DNA of 64,000 nucleotides from SCUB01 sp041918675 (GCA_041918675.1 JAYRVF010000012.1:1-64000), one strand, 5' to 3'; counted from the first letter of the stretch, positions 31,079-39,953 are shown. A program made the numbers and translations. The notes: a model not told the origin generated them from the letters alone.

Positions 31079-31111
31079 CTTATCAGCTACCTTATATCTT
31101 ATCAGTATCCT
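31078..31111. promoter_or_regulatory. Direct repeat in the MarR/flavoprotein divergent promoter
   Basis: TCTTATCAGCTACCT (31078-31092) and TCTTATCAGTATCCT (31097-31111) are near-identical 15-mers with a 19-bp period in a short AT-rich gap between divergent starts. This placement is what one expects for operator sites of the adjacent MarR regulator; binding is inferred. Confidence 0.45.
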
Positions 31112-31134
31112 GCTATTTATAGAAGGAAGCGGAT

Positions 31135-32310
31135 TTGCGTTCAATCCTCGTCATCGGCGGCGGCTTCGCTGGTCTCCACGCGGCGCTGGCCGCGCGACGC
31201 GTCGGCGACCGGGAGATCTCCGTTTCGCTACTTTCACGCGAGCCGTGGCTGACGGTTCGGCCGCGCCTTTACGAGCGCGACCCCGAGTCGCTGCGCGCCG
31301 ACCTTCTGGAGCCGCTCGGCAAGGCGGGCGCCCAATTCGTCGCCGGCGAGTGCGTCGCGGTGCGGGAGCGAAGCGTCGGACTTGCCGACGGTACGTCGCT
31401 CTCCTTCGATCGGCTCATCCTCGCGTCGGGAAGTCTCATGCGACGGCCGGCGAGCGCGGGAGCGCGGGCCTGCCATTCGATCGACGACTGGACGAGCGCG
31501 ATCGCCTTCGACCGGCGGCTCGCGGCGGTGGCGACCGCGGCGGTGCCGCGCGTCGTTGTCGTCGGCGCCGGCTCCACCGGAGTGGAGTTGGCGCTGGAGC
31601 TACGCGACAGGATCGCGGCCCACGGCGCCGGCGAGGTCGCGGAACGCGCCCGGATCACGCTGATCGATCGGGCGCGGCACGTCGGCGCCGAGTTGGGCGA
31701 GGGACCGCGCGCGGTGATCGAACGCGCGTTGGCGGAGGCCCGTGTCGACCTGCGCCTCGGATCCGATATCGCGGAGTTGTCGGCGTCCCACGTCGCATTC
31801 GCCGACGGTCGCCACATCGATTGCGATATCGTCGTGCTGTGCACGGGATTGATGGCCGCGCCACTGGCCGGCCTCGTCGCCGGCAAGAAGGATCGCTTCG
31901 GCAGGGTCGTTGTTGATGCTTACCTGAGGGCGACGGAGGCTCCCGGCGTGTTCGTCGCGGGCGATGCATGTCGCGCGATCCCCGAGCCCGGCCGAGAAAC
32001 CCTCATGTCGTGCCAACACGCGTTGACGCTGGGCAAATTCGCCGGCGAAAATGCCGCGAGGTCGTTGCTCGGCATTCCTTTGATCGAATACCGGCAGCCG
32101 CGCTACGTGACCTGCGTAGACCTCGGACGCAGCGGAGCGGTCTTTTCCGAGGGGTGGGAACGGATCCCCAAATTGGTCGGTTCGCACGCCAAGGCCATCA
32201 AGACCGAGATCAACACACGGAGAATCTATCCGCCGTCCGGAACCGCGGAAGAGGTTCTGGCCGCGTCGCGCATCGACGACGGGCCCGCGCGCGCCGACCC
32301 GCGGCAATGA
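31135..32310 (+). CDS. NAD(P)/FAD-dependent oxidoreductase (NDH-2-like)
   Basis: The 391-residue two-dinucleotide-binding flavoprotein has an N-terminal FAD motif LVIGGGFAGLHAALAAR, LILASGSLMRRP, an NAD(P)H-binding motif VVVVGAGSTGVELALEL at ~residues 138-154, and GVFVAGDACR for the FAD ribityl contact. The layout is that of type II NADH dehydrogenases and related quinone/ferredoxin reductases. The start is TTG at 31135 with AAGGAAG a few bases upstream. It is divergent from the MarR gene, so repression by it is plausible. The electron acceptor cannot be read from the sequence. Confidence 0.88.
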   Translation: MRSILVIGGGFAGLHAALAARRVGDREISVSLLSREPWLTVRPRLYERDPESLRADLLEPLGKAGAQFVAGECVAVRERSVGLADGTSLSFDRLILASGSLMRRPASAGARACHSIDDWTSAIAFDRRLAAVATAAVPRVVVVGAGSTGVELALELRDRIAAHGAGEVAERARITLIDRARHVGAELGEGPRAVIERALAEARVDLRLGSDIAELSASHVAFADGRHIDCDIVVLCTGLMAAPLAGLVAGKKDRFGRVVVDAYLRATEAPGVFVAGDACRAIPEPGRETLMSCQHALTLGKFAGENAARSLLGIPLIEYRQPRYVTCVDLGRSGAVFSEGWERIPKLVGSHAKAIKTEINTRRIYPPSGTAEEVLAASRIDDGPARADPRQ

Positions 32311-32417
32311 GGAGCCGTCGCGAAGCGCGCCGGATTGGAGATCCAATTGGTCGGCCGCGGTCGCGGCGCGACAACGCGCATCCAGCAACGTTGTTGGATC
32401 GCGCGCGCGGTGCGCGG

Positions 32418-33206
32418 TCAGGGTGGAACACCGTCCCCCGCCAACCGTTTCCCGTCGTCACCGGCGGCTCCCGGCGGCTCCCGCGCGCAAGGCGCCTCCA
32501 GCCAGGCGGAAAGAAACGCGGCGAGCCAGGCCCGCTCGCTCTGGTCGTAGACCGCGCGCATGGCGAAATGCTCGGTCGCCGGGCGCGCGCCGGGAAGGTT
32601 CAGTCGCTCGTGCCCGCGCGTCGTCCAGCGATGCATCATGGCGTTTGTCACGTCGGGATGGAACTGGACGCCATAGGCGCGACCGAGGCGAAACGCCTGC
32701 ACCGGAAAGGTGTCGCCTTCGGCCAGAAGCTCGCATCCCGCCGGCAGGTCGAAACCCTCGCGATGCCAGTGGTAGACATAGTCGGGCCATTCGGCGCAGC
32801 AGGATCGGCCGGCCGGGGTCGGGCGGACGCGGTAATAGCCGATCTCGACCCGCCCATCGCGATGCGCCGCCACGCTCGATCCCAGATGCCGCGCCATCAT
32901 CTGCGCGCCGAGACAGATGCCGAGCAGCGGCCGGCGCTCCCGCAATGGCAGCGCGATCCAGTCGATCTCCGCCTTCAGGAATTCGTCCGGATCGTTGGCG
33001 CTCTGCGGCCCGCCGAAAATGACGGCGCCGGCGTGATCGTCGAGCGTCGTCGGCAGTTCGTCGCCAAAGCGCGGGCGACGGATGTCGAGGGTGTGGCCGA
33101 TTTCGCGAAGCGCATTGCCGATACGTCCCGGCGTCGAGCTCTCCTGATGGAGAATGACCAGGACCGGCCGCAGAGATGAGGTGGACGGGATCGAGAATCG
33201 CTGCAC
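32418..33206 (-). CDS. Class I glutamine amidotransferase-like protein
   Basis: The 262-residue single-domain protein has the GATase1 nucleophile elbow GICLGAQMMAR (Cys near residue 98), an earlier FGGPQSAND loop, HWHREGFDLP and VQFHPDVTNAMMHRW with the catalytic His. It resembles stand-alone GMP-synthase-like or gamma-glutamyl hydrolase-like amidotransferases (GuaA glutaminase type without the synthase). The Glu of the triad is probably in the late VQFHPDVT region, where Asp replaces the usual Glu (HPE to HPD). The partner is unknown; genes on either side are unrelated. Confidence 0.85.
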   Translation of the reverse strand: MQRFSIPSTSSLRPVLVILHQESSTPGRIGNALREIGHTLDIRRPRFGDELPTTLDDHAGAVIFGGPQSANDPDEFLKAEIDWIALPLRERRPLLGICLGAQMMARHLGSSVAAHRDGRVEIGYYRVRPTPAGRSCCAEWPDYVYHWHREGFDLPAGCELLAEGDTFPVQAFRLGRAYGVQFHPDVTNAMMHRWTTRGHERLNLPGARPATEHFAMRAVYDQSERAWLAAFLSAWLEAPCAREPPGAAGDDGKRLAGDGVPP

Positions 33207-33214
33207 GGCGGGAA

Positions 33215-33290
33215 ATTAGAGCATTTCCAGGCGGGGCGAAATCGTCTCGCCGAAATGAAATGGCCCAGATTCAAAGCCATGAGCAAATCC
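33215..33290 (+). repeat. Dispersed intergenic repeat, copy 1
   Basis: This ~76-bp element starts TTAGAGCATTTCC and ends with the 26-bp motif at 33265-33290 (CCAGATT...GAGCAAATCC). It aligns along most of its length with the reverse complement of 40434-40507, and its 26-bp end matches 59667-59692. It lies directly upstream of the amidotransferase gene. Confidence 0.75.
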
Positions 33291-33416
33291 CCGCCGCGAG
33301 AGTGGTCTCCTCTTGCGCGGGATTTGCGCCAGCCCGGCGCGAGCTCAAGATAACTTGAGCATATCTCGAAAGCGGCGCGACGCCGGCCTTGCGCGGCGGC
33401 CGGCCGCTCCCCGGCT

Positions 33417-34199
33417 TCAGTCGCGGCGCGCCTGCGCCCTGCCGATCGCCGCCAGCACCGCGCCGCGCGGAAACAGCCTGACCAGCATGGGAATCGCCGC
33501 GAGGCCCCTGCCGGGAATGATCAGGCGGCGTCCTTTCATCACGCCGCGATAGCCGGCCTCGGCGACCGCGCGCGCCGAACATCTGGCGATCAGCGGGGAG
33601 GCGTCGCGGCGGATGCCGGCGCGATCCTGAAACTCGGTCGGCACCGGGCCCGGACAGAGCGCGGTCACGCGGATGCCGCGCGGGCCAAGCTCATGGTGCA
33701 GCGCCTCGGAAAACGAAACCACGAACGCCTTGGTCGCGTAATAGACCGCCATGTTCGGCCCGGGAAGAAAGCCCGCGAGCGAGGCGACATTGAGAATTCC
33801 GCCGCGATGACGCGCGAGGCTTTCGGCGAACCGCAAGGACAGTTCGGTCAGCGCCCTGACGTTCACGTCGATCATCTCAAGCTGCGCGGCAAGCGGCCGG
33901 TCGGTCGCGGCGCCGAGAAGGCCGTAGCCGGCATTGTTGACGACATGGTCCGGCTCGACGCCTTCGCGCGCCAGCGCCGCCCCGATCGCGTCGCCGGCGT
34001 CGCGGTCGCGCAGATCGCGGGCGATCACGATGGGTCGCGGGCCGGTGGCCCCGATTTCCCCCGCGAGCGCCTCGAGCCGATCGACTCGCCGCGCGACCAG
34101 GGCGGTGCGATGGCCGCGTGCGGCGAACACCCGCGCGAGCTCGGCGCCGATGCCCGCCGAGGCTCCCGTTATCAGCGTGACGCGGCCCGTCTCGCTCAA
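33417..34199 (-). CDS. Short-chain dehydrogenase/reductase
   Basis: The 260-residue classical SDR has LITGASAGIGAEL at the N-terminus (NADP-type Arg RVDRLE later), NNAGYGLLGA around residue 90, NVASLAGFLPG with the catalytic Ser and YYATKAF (YxxxK). The C-terminal region fits the DltE/YqjQ-type SDR group. The start is TTG at 34199, overlapping the stop of the TerB-like gene (TTGA); a 55-residue upstream extension is inside that gene and rejected. The substrate is unknown. Confidence 0.9.
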   Translation of the reverse strand: MSETGRVTLITGASAGIGAELARVFAARGHRTALVARRVDRLEALAGEIGATGPRPIVIARDLRDRDAGDAIGAALAREGVEPDHVVNNAGYGLLGAATDRPLAAQLEMIDVNVRALTELSLRFAESLARHRGGILNVASLAGFLPGPNMAVYYATKAFVVSFSEALHHELGPRGIRVTALCPGPVPTEFQDRAGIRRDASPLIARCSARAVAEAGYRGVMKGRRLIIPGRGLAAIPMLVRLFPRGAVLAAIGRAQARRD

Positions 34200-34687
34200 C
34201 CGCCATTCTCCTCGCCGTTCTCCGCGCGGCGGCCGAGGTCGGCGGCGACCCGCCGCTTGAGCTCGATGCGCTCGCGCGAGGAAACCCCGAGCAGGTCGGC
34301 CGCCCGCCACACCACGCTTTCCTCCATCTCGCTGACGCGGTCGTCGGCGAACACCATCTCCCACATCATCTCCACGATCCTGGCGCGACCGGCGGCATCG
34401 ACGTCGCGATTGATGCGGCTGGTGAAGCGATAAAGATCGACGGACTCGTCCTCGGCCGCCGACGCCGCCTCGATCAGGCGCCGCGCGCCGGCCTCGTCGA
34501 GGTCGAACCGGTGGGCGAGCAGCGATCGCAGCTTGCGCAGCTCATCCTCCGACGGTTCGCCGTCGAGCGAGATGATGTGAATGAGAAGCGCGGCCGCGGC
34601 GAGGCGATAATCACTTTCGTCGAACGCCATGCCGGCGTGGCGGCCGGTGACGGTTTCTGTGATGAAGCTCAAGAATCTATCAAGCAT
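34196..34687 (-). CDS. TerB-family tellurite resistance-like protein
   Basis: The 163-residue all-helical acidic protein matches the TerB/DjlA-like domain: LAAAALLIHIISLDGEPSEDELRKLRSLL and MMWEMVFADDRVSEMEESVVWRAADLLGV, with paired DGE and DDR-type acidic sites thought to bind metal. Family members are linked to tellurite or stress responses but their reaction is unknown. It overlaps the SDR gene by 4 bp and is probably co-transcribed with it. Confidence 0.88.
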   Translation of the reverse strand: MLDRFLSFITETVTGRHAGMAFDESDYRLAAAALLIHIISLDGEPSEDELRKLRSLLAHRFDLDEAGARRLIEAASAAEDESVDLYRFTSRINRDVDAAGRARIVEMMWEMVFADDRVSEMEESVVWRAADLLGVSSRERIELKRRVAADLGRRAENGEENGG

Positions 34688-34861
34688 GTGTTCAATGATC
34701 TTCGCGCTGAAAATGGCGGATATCGCCGAGGGCGTCCCCCGCGGCGCGCGTGATCATCGCGCGGCGGCGCGATTCAATCAAGACGAGGCCGCGCGCGCCA
34801 ACACGCGAATGCCCGCCATCATGGGCGAAACCCGGGCGCCGGGCGCGCCCCGCGCGGCCGA

Positions 34862-35182
34862 TCACGACGTGAAATAGTCGGTGATCGTCCCGGCCCTCGG
34901 GTCGGCCGTCATCATCAGTTCGAAGACGCGGATGACCGGCTCGTTGCCGAGACGCGCCTTCGCGGCCGCGCGCCATGCCGCGTCATGCGCGCGTTCGGCC
35001 GCGGCGCGGTCCGGCCAGATATAGACCGCCCCGCCGGTGCCGTCCGCGTCGCGAATGAAATGCTTGGCGATGAGGTCGGGATCGCCGAGCCACTTCTCCC
35101 GCGCGATGTGCCGCGCGGCGGCGTATTCGCTTTCGCGATCGAGATCCGGCGGCTGGCGAAACAGCACCAATTCGAGAATCAT
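34862..35182 (-). CDS. YdhR-like (dimeric alpha-beta barrel) protein
   Basis: The 106-residue protein begins MILELVLFRQPPDLDRE and contains HFIRDADGTGGAVYIWPDRAAAERAHDAAW, the pattern of small dimeric ferredoxin-like barrel proteins of the YdhR/antibiotic biosynthesis monooxygenase superfamily. A role in oxygenation or just ligand binding cannot be decided. It lies between the ThiF/MoeB-like and TerB-like genes on the same strand, with larger gaps that suggest separate transcription. Confidence 0.7.
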   Translation of the reverse strand: MILELVLFRQPPDLDRESEYAAARHIAREKWLGDPDLIAKHFIRDADGTGGAVYIWPDRAAAERAHDAAWRAAAKARLGNEPVIRVFELMMTADPRAGTITDYFTS

Positions 35183-35256
35183 GAGGCTCTCCTTGTCGCG
35201 GGCGCGTCCCGACCGGCGAATATTCCACTATCGCGGCTGATGGCGCGCGCGGTGGC

Positions 35257-36075
35257 TCACGCATGCGCCGACAGGTCCGCGATCGTCGGATGATCGCCGT
35301 TGAGCGGGTTTCGCGGATCGCGGGCGTAGCGCAGCATGTCGAAACGCATGCCGCGCGCGTCGATGACCAGAAGCCGCCCGACCAGATTGTCTCCGAAGCC
35401 CACGATCTCGCGAATGACCTCCAGCGCCATGAGCGAGCCGACGACGCCGGCGAGCGCGCCGATGACGCCGGCCTCGGCGCAAGCCGGCACCGCGCCCGGC
35501 GGCGGCGCTTGCGGAAACAGGCAGCGATAGGTCGGGTTGAGCCGGCCGTCGGCCGCGCTCTCATGGGCGCGGATCGTCGTCAGCGTCCCATCGAAGGTGC
35601 CGAGCGCGCCGGTGACGAGCGGCTTGCGCGCGAGATAGCAGGCGTCGGAAACGAGATAGCGCGTCGAGAAGTTATCGGACCCATCGACGATGATGTCGTA
35701 GCCCTCGAGCAACTCCAGAATATTGCCGGCCACGAGCCGGCACGCATGCGCGCGCACGGCGACGTTCGGATTGAGCGCGCCGATCCTGGCCGCCGCGCTT
35801 TCGACCTTGGGCCGGCCGATATCGGGCGTGGCGTGGATGATCTGGCGTTGCAGATTGGACAGCGACACATGATCGTCGTCGACCACCCCGAGCGTGCCGA
35901 CGCCGGCGGCGGCGAGATACATCAGCACCGGCGCGCCCAATCCGCCCGCGCCGACGACGAGAACGCGCGCGCCCTTGAGCGCGGCCTGACCGGCGCCGCC
36001 GACATCGCGCAGCACGATGTGGCGCGCGTAGCGCTCCACCTCCTCCGAACTCAGCATCGCGGAATCATCCGGCAT
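35257..36075 (-). CDS. ThiF/MoeB/HesA-family adenylyltransferase
   Basis: The 272-residue E1-like enzyme adenylates the C-terminal Gly of a small ubiquitin-like sulfur carrier (MoaD or ThiS). It has YARHIVLRDVGGAGQ, the nucleotide loop VLVVGAGGLGAPVLMYLAAAGVG, DDDHVSLSNLQRQIIH, DIIVDGSDNFSTRYLVSD and CAEAGVIGALAGVVGS. Of the four zinc cysteines of E. coli MoeB, only one is kept: the first pair reads TYRC and the C-terminal CxxC is absent. I chose ATG at 36075 (MPDDSAM); ATG at 36057 is possible. It may be co-transcribed with the indolepyruvate oxidoreductase genes 74 bp upstream. Confidence 0.88.
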   Translation of the reverse strand: MPDDSAMLSSEEVERYARHIVLRDVGGAGQAALKGARVLVVGAGGLGAPVLMYLAAAGVGTLGVVDDDHVSLSNLQRQIIHATPDIGRPKVESAAARIGALNPNVAVRAHACRLVAGNILELLEGYDIIVDGSDNFSTRYLVSDACYLARKPLVTGALGTFDGTLTTIRAHESAADGRLNPTYRCLFPQAPPPGAVPACAEAGVIGALAGVVGSLMALEVIREIVGFGDNLVGRLLVIDARGMRFDMLRYARDPRNPLNGDHPTIADLSAHA

Positions 36076-36149
36076 CGACGCGCGGCCATTTGGTTGTCGT
36101 CGGCGCGCATTCTTTCGCGCGGCGAATGTCCTTGCAAGGTGGTCACGCC

Positions 36150-37685
36150 TCAACCCGCTCCCTGTCGCGCCAAGGCGGCCGCGAGCGCCGCGCCGGTCTC
36201 GTCGGCGAGCGCCGCCTCGCGCAGGGCGCGAAGCTTCGCCGCCGTCTCGGCGCCGGGCGAAAGCTCGCGCGCGACATCGAGGATGGCCTTGAAATTCGCC
36301 ATCCCGCGCGCGTGCGTGGCGCCATAGCCGCGGACGAGGCCGAGGCATTCGGCGAGCTCGATCGCCGAATTGGCGTCGGTGTCGGCGAGGCGCATGATTT
36401 CCGCGAGCCACGAATTGAGATGCTGCTGCTCGGCATCGTAGCGCGACGAGGCGCGCCGACGCGGCTTAAGGCACGCGATCGCGGCGAGCAGCGCGTAGCC
36501 CAGGATCGAATGGGTCTTGACGACGCGGCCCGACGAGGTGAGCGCCGTGACGATCCGCCGCGCGACGGCGTTGCGGCCGATGAAACGCCCGAGCGGAGCG
36601 GGAACGGTTTCGACGATCTCCTCAAGCCGGGGATGCAGGAACTCCTCGACCGTGACGATCCGCCCGTCGCCCGATCCGGCTTGTCGCGCGATTCGCGCCG
36701 CGCGATCGGCGCGGAGCTTGAGTTCGGCGACGCGAATCGGGTCGAGAAACGACATGCCGAGCGCAAGCTGGCGCGCGACCGACCGCGTCAGCCGGAACTC
36801 GCCGTCGCCCGCGCGCCGGTCGCGCGCGACGACGGGCGCGAGCCGCTGCAAATAGAGGTCGGCATAGGCCGCGTCCTGGAATTCAGCCACGCGCGCGCAA
36901 CCCTCCGCGATCACGTCGCGGCATTCGCCGGACGCCACGTCCTCGCCAAAAGCGCGCGCGATGGCCTCGCCGAGCGCGGGCGGAGGCGCGGCCCGTCCGG
37001 CGGGCGCATCCTTTCCGCTCTCCGGTGTTTCGCCGTCGCCGAGCGCGGCGGCATGGGCCATCGCGAAGGCCCGCTTCGAGGCCGCGACGCCGACGCCGCG
37101 GCTTTCGATCGTTTGCTCGAACGCGGCGCGATCGAAGGGCAACGCCCGCGACGCCGCGAGCGCGCCGAACATGGCGGCGGAAATGACGCTGCCCGAAGCT
37201 TCCGCGATCTTGCCCATGTCCACCGCAATCAGGCGCTTGGCCGCGCTCCGGCATCCGCGCATCAAGGCGTCGGCGTCGACGCGACCATCATTGGTCGCGC
37301 CGCGTTCGCTGATGGCGTAGACGCGCCCGGTCGAGGCGATCAGCGTCGTGCGGTCGGGCGTGACGATGCCGCGCTGCACGGCCCGCCCCGCCTCCATCAG
37401 CTCCGAGGCGATCACCACATCGACATCGCCGGGAACCGGCATCAGCGCCATCACGGGCTCGGCGCCGGCGCGGCACGACGCCTCGGGAAACAGTTCGAGG
37501 TAATAGATCGTCGCGCCGGTCCGCTGCGCCACGCCCGGGATCGACGTCAGTTGCACGTAATAGCCCTGGCTTTCGCCGAGGCCGACGATCCAGTCCGCGA
37601 GAATGCCGCCGCCCTCCCCGCCAAGAGCGAGAACCGCGACCCGGATGGCTCTGGGAGCCGGCTGGCTGGGTGAAGCGATCATCAT
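36150..37685 (-). CDS. iorB: Indolepyruvate:ferredoxin oxidoreductase, beta subunit with long C-terminal extension
   Basis: The 511-residue protein begins with a pyruvate:ferredoxin oxidoreductase gamma-type domain (VAVLALGGEGGGILADWIVGLG, then IPGVAQRTGATIYYLELFP), which in archaeal IorB is the whole ~200-residue protein. The remaining ~300 residues form a helical extension (DUF6537-like, with EFQDAAYADLYLQRL and LKPRRRASSRYDAEQQHL) seen in proteobacterial members. With IorA it oxidises arylpyruvates such as indolepyruvate to aryl-acetyl-CoA. Its ATG overlaps the IorA stop by one base (TAATG). Confidence 0.9.
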   Translation of the reverse strand: MMIASPSQPAPRAIRVAVLALGGEGGGILADWIVGLGESQGYYVQLTSIPGVAQRTGATIYYLELFPEASCRAGAEPVMALMPVPGDVDVVIASELMEAGRAVQRGIVTPDRTTLIASTGRVYAISERGATNDGRVDADALMRGCRSAAKRLIAVDMGKIAEASGSVISAAMFGALAASRALPFDRAAFEQTIESRGVGVAASKRAFAMAHAAALGDGETPESGKDAPAGRAAPPPALGEAIARAFGEDVASGECRDVIAEGCARVAEFQDAAYADLYLQRLAPVVARDRRAGDGEFRLTRSVARQLALGMSFLDPIRVAELKLRADRAARIARQAGSGDGRIVTVEEFLHPRLEEIVETVPAPLGRFIGRNAVARRIVTALTSSGRVVKTHSILGYALLAAIACLKPRRRASSRYDAEQQHLNSWLAEIMRLADTDANSAIELAECLGLVRGYGATHARGMANFKAILDVARELSPGAETAAKLRALREAALADETGAALAAALARQGAG

Positions 37686-39841
37686 TACGAGGCCGCGAGC
37701 CGGCGTTCGACGAATTTGCCCATGCGTTCGATGACCGCCGTTCGAACACGATGCTTGAGGCGATCCCAGACATTCGGATTGTGGATGACGGAAACGCGGT
37801 GGAACGACGGGCATAGAACATCGGCATGCGCGAGCTCGCCGCAAAGACCGCAGCCGACGCAGGAACTGGTCACCGCCGTCACCAGGCCGCCGCGAAGCGT
37901 GTCGGGATTGGGCACGATGGTCAGCGATGGACAGCCTGACAAGCGGATGCAGGAGCGGTCGCCGGTGCAGATGTCCGCGTCGATGTCGAAGCGCCGCACC
38001 ACCACGCGGCGTCCCTGCTTGATCGCCCGGTCGCGCGCGGGACGCTCGCGCCGTTGCCGGTTGAGCATGCATTCGGACCGCGCGACGACGACTTTCGGTC
38101 CCGATTTCGGCGTGGTGAGCGCGGCGCGCAGGGCGCCCGCCATCTGCTTGATGTCATAAGTCCGGTCGACGATACGCGCCCATGGCACGCCGATGCCGCG
38201 AACCGCGTTCATGATCGCGTTGCCGGTCGAGCGCGCGGGATTGGGATGATGCGAGGAGGCGATGTCCTGTCCGCCGGTCGCCGCGGTGTAGCCGTTGTCG
38301 AGAATGAGAAAGACGTTATCCGATTTGTTGAACACGGCGTTGCCGATCGAGGAGGCGAGCCCGTTGTGCCAGAAGCCGCCGTCGCCCATGACTGAAATGA
38401 CCCGCTTGTCGGGCTTCAACCCGTCCTGTCCGTTCCAGGCGGCCGCGGACGCGCCGCCGAGGCCGTAGCCCATCGACGCCGCGCCGATGTTGAAGGGCGG
38501 CAGCACGGAAAAGAGATGGCAGCCGATGTCGGTCGCCACGTGATGGGTCCCGAGTTCCCGCTCCAGGAGCTTGAGCGCGGAGAACACCGGGCGCTCCGGG
38601 CAGCCGGTGCAGAACGAGGGCGGCCGCCCATGGATCTGGCCGTCGATCGCGGCGAGCGCCGACGCCATCCGTTCCTTCTCGGCCGGCGACCGCGCCGCCG
38701 GCGCGGCTAGGTCCGGATAATAGCGCGCGATGAAGGCGCCGACGCCGCCGAGCATGGCCGCTCCGGTGTATTCACCGGCCATCGGCAACATGTCCTTGCC
38801 GTGGATGGCGGCGGCGAGGCCCGCCCGGCGCAGGATCGTGTTGACGGCCTGCTCGATGAATTCGGGCTGGCCCTCCTCCACGATCAAGATCGCCTTCTTG
38901 TCCCGGGCGAATTCGGCGATGTCGTCGTCGATCAAGGGATAGGTCACGTTGAGCACGTGGAGCGGGACGCGCGTGCCGCCAAAGGCATCCGCCAGGCCGG
39001 ACATTTCGAGCGCGCGGATGACGGTGTTGTACATTCCGCCCTGCATGACGATGCCGATATCGCCGAGGTCGCCGGCGAAAGACTCGTTGAGCCCGGCCTC
39101 CTTGATGAAGCGCACGGCGGCGGGCCAGCGCTTGGCGATCTTGTCGCGCTCATGCGCGTAGCTCGCCGGCGGCAGCACGACGCGATTGGCGTCGCGGCGG
39201 GGCTGGGCGGCGGCGCGCTTGAGATCGAAACTCGGCGCGACGTTGTTCCTGGTCGCGAAGCGTCCATGCACATGACAGGCGCGGATGCGCACTTCCAGCA
39301 TCACCGGCGTGTTCGAGACTTCCGACAGAGCGAAGCCCTTCTCCACGCATTCGACGATCTTGGGCAGATGCGGGCGCGGATCGAGCAGCCAGATCTGGCT
39401 TTTCATCGCGAAGGCGTGGCTGCGCTCCTGCATGATGGAGGAGCCTTCGCCGTAATCCTCGCCGACGATGATCAGCGCGCCGCCTTCGACGCCGGAGGAG
39501 GCGAGGTTCGACAGCGCATCGGAAGCGACATTGGTACCGACCACGGACTTGAACGCGACCGCGCCGCGCAGCGGATAGTGAACCGAAGCCCCCAGCATCG
39601 CCGCCGCGCTTGCCTCATTGGCGTTCGCCTCGAAATGAACGCCAAGCTCCGAGAGAATGTCGCTCGCGTCCGCCAGCACATCCATCAGATGCGAGATCGG
39701 CGCGCCCTGATAGCCGCCGACATAGGCCACTCCCGATTGCAGGAGAGCCTTGGTGATCGCGAGAATTCCCTCGCCGCGGAATTCCTCGCCGTCGCCGAGG
39801 CGCAGGAGCTTGACTTCTTCCTTGAACGAGCGTTCCGCCAT
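37685..39841 (-). CDS. iorA: Indolepyruvate:ferredoxin oxidoreductase, alpha subunit
   Basis: The 718-residue TPP-dependent catalytic subunit has an N-terminal pyrimidine-binding domain (VAYVGGYQGAPISHLMDVL), CTGCPERP at mid-protein, and the TPP diphosphate motif GDGGFWHNGLASSIGNAVFN (~residue 487). The C-terminal two-cluster ferredoxin domain is at ~614-670. In the first cluster the usual second Cys is Asp628 (CTGDRSC), while the second cluster has an intact CVGCGLC with a distal CP. ATG at 39841 follows a GGGAGAG ribosome site; 13 upstream codons are rejected. It is in an operon with iorB and acts in aromatic amino acid breakdown. Confidence 0.93.
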   Translation of the reverse strand: MAERSFKEEVKLLRLGDGEEFRGEGILAITKALLQSGVAYVGGYQGAPISHLMDVLADASDILSELGVHFEANANEASAAAMLGASVHYPLRGAVAFKSVVGTNVASDALSNLASSGVEGGALIIVGEDYGEGSSIMQERSHAFAMKSQIWLLDPRPHLPKIVECVEKGFALSEVSNTPVMLEVRIRACHVHGRFATRNNVAPSFDLKRAAAQPRRDANRVVLPPASYAHERDKIAKRWPAAVRFIKEAGLNESFAGDLGDIGIVMQGGMYNTVIRALEMSGLADAFGGTRVPLHVLNVTYPLIDDDIAEFARDKKAILIVEEGQPEFIEQAVNTILRRAGLAAAIHGKDMLPMAGEYTGAAMLGGVGAFIARYYPDLAAPAARSPAEKERMASALAAIDGQIHGRPPSFCTGCPERPVFSALKLLERELGTHHVATDIGCHLFSVLPPFNIGAASMGYGLGGASAAAWNGQDGLKPDKRVISVMGDGGFWHNGLASSIGNAVFNKSDNVFLILDNGYTAATGGQDIASSHHPNPARSTGNAIMNAVRGIGVPWARIVDRTYDIKQMAGALRAALTTPKSGPKVVVARSECMLNRQRRERPARDRAIKQGRRVVVRRFDIDADICTGDRSCIRLSGCPSLTIVPNPDTLRGGLVTAVTSSCVGCGLCGELAHADVLCPSFHRVSVIHNPNVWDRLKHRVRTAVIERMGKFVERRLAAS

Positions 39842-39953
39842 TGTCTCTCCCCGAGGCCCGCCGGCCTGACCGACGAACATTTCATGTCACGCGCCGGACC
39901 GCCATGCGTCGTGTTATTGGTTTTTGGGTTTCTGGGTCCCCGGATTCTTCGGT

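Noticed and set aside
31078..31144. Longer MarR protein starting at 31144
   Set aside because: It would overlap the start and ribosome site of the divergent flavoprotein gene and run across the direct-repeat operator region.
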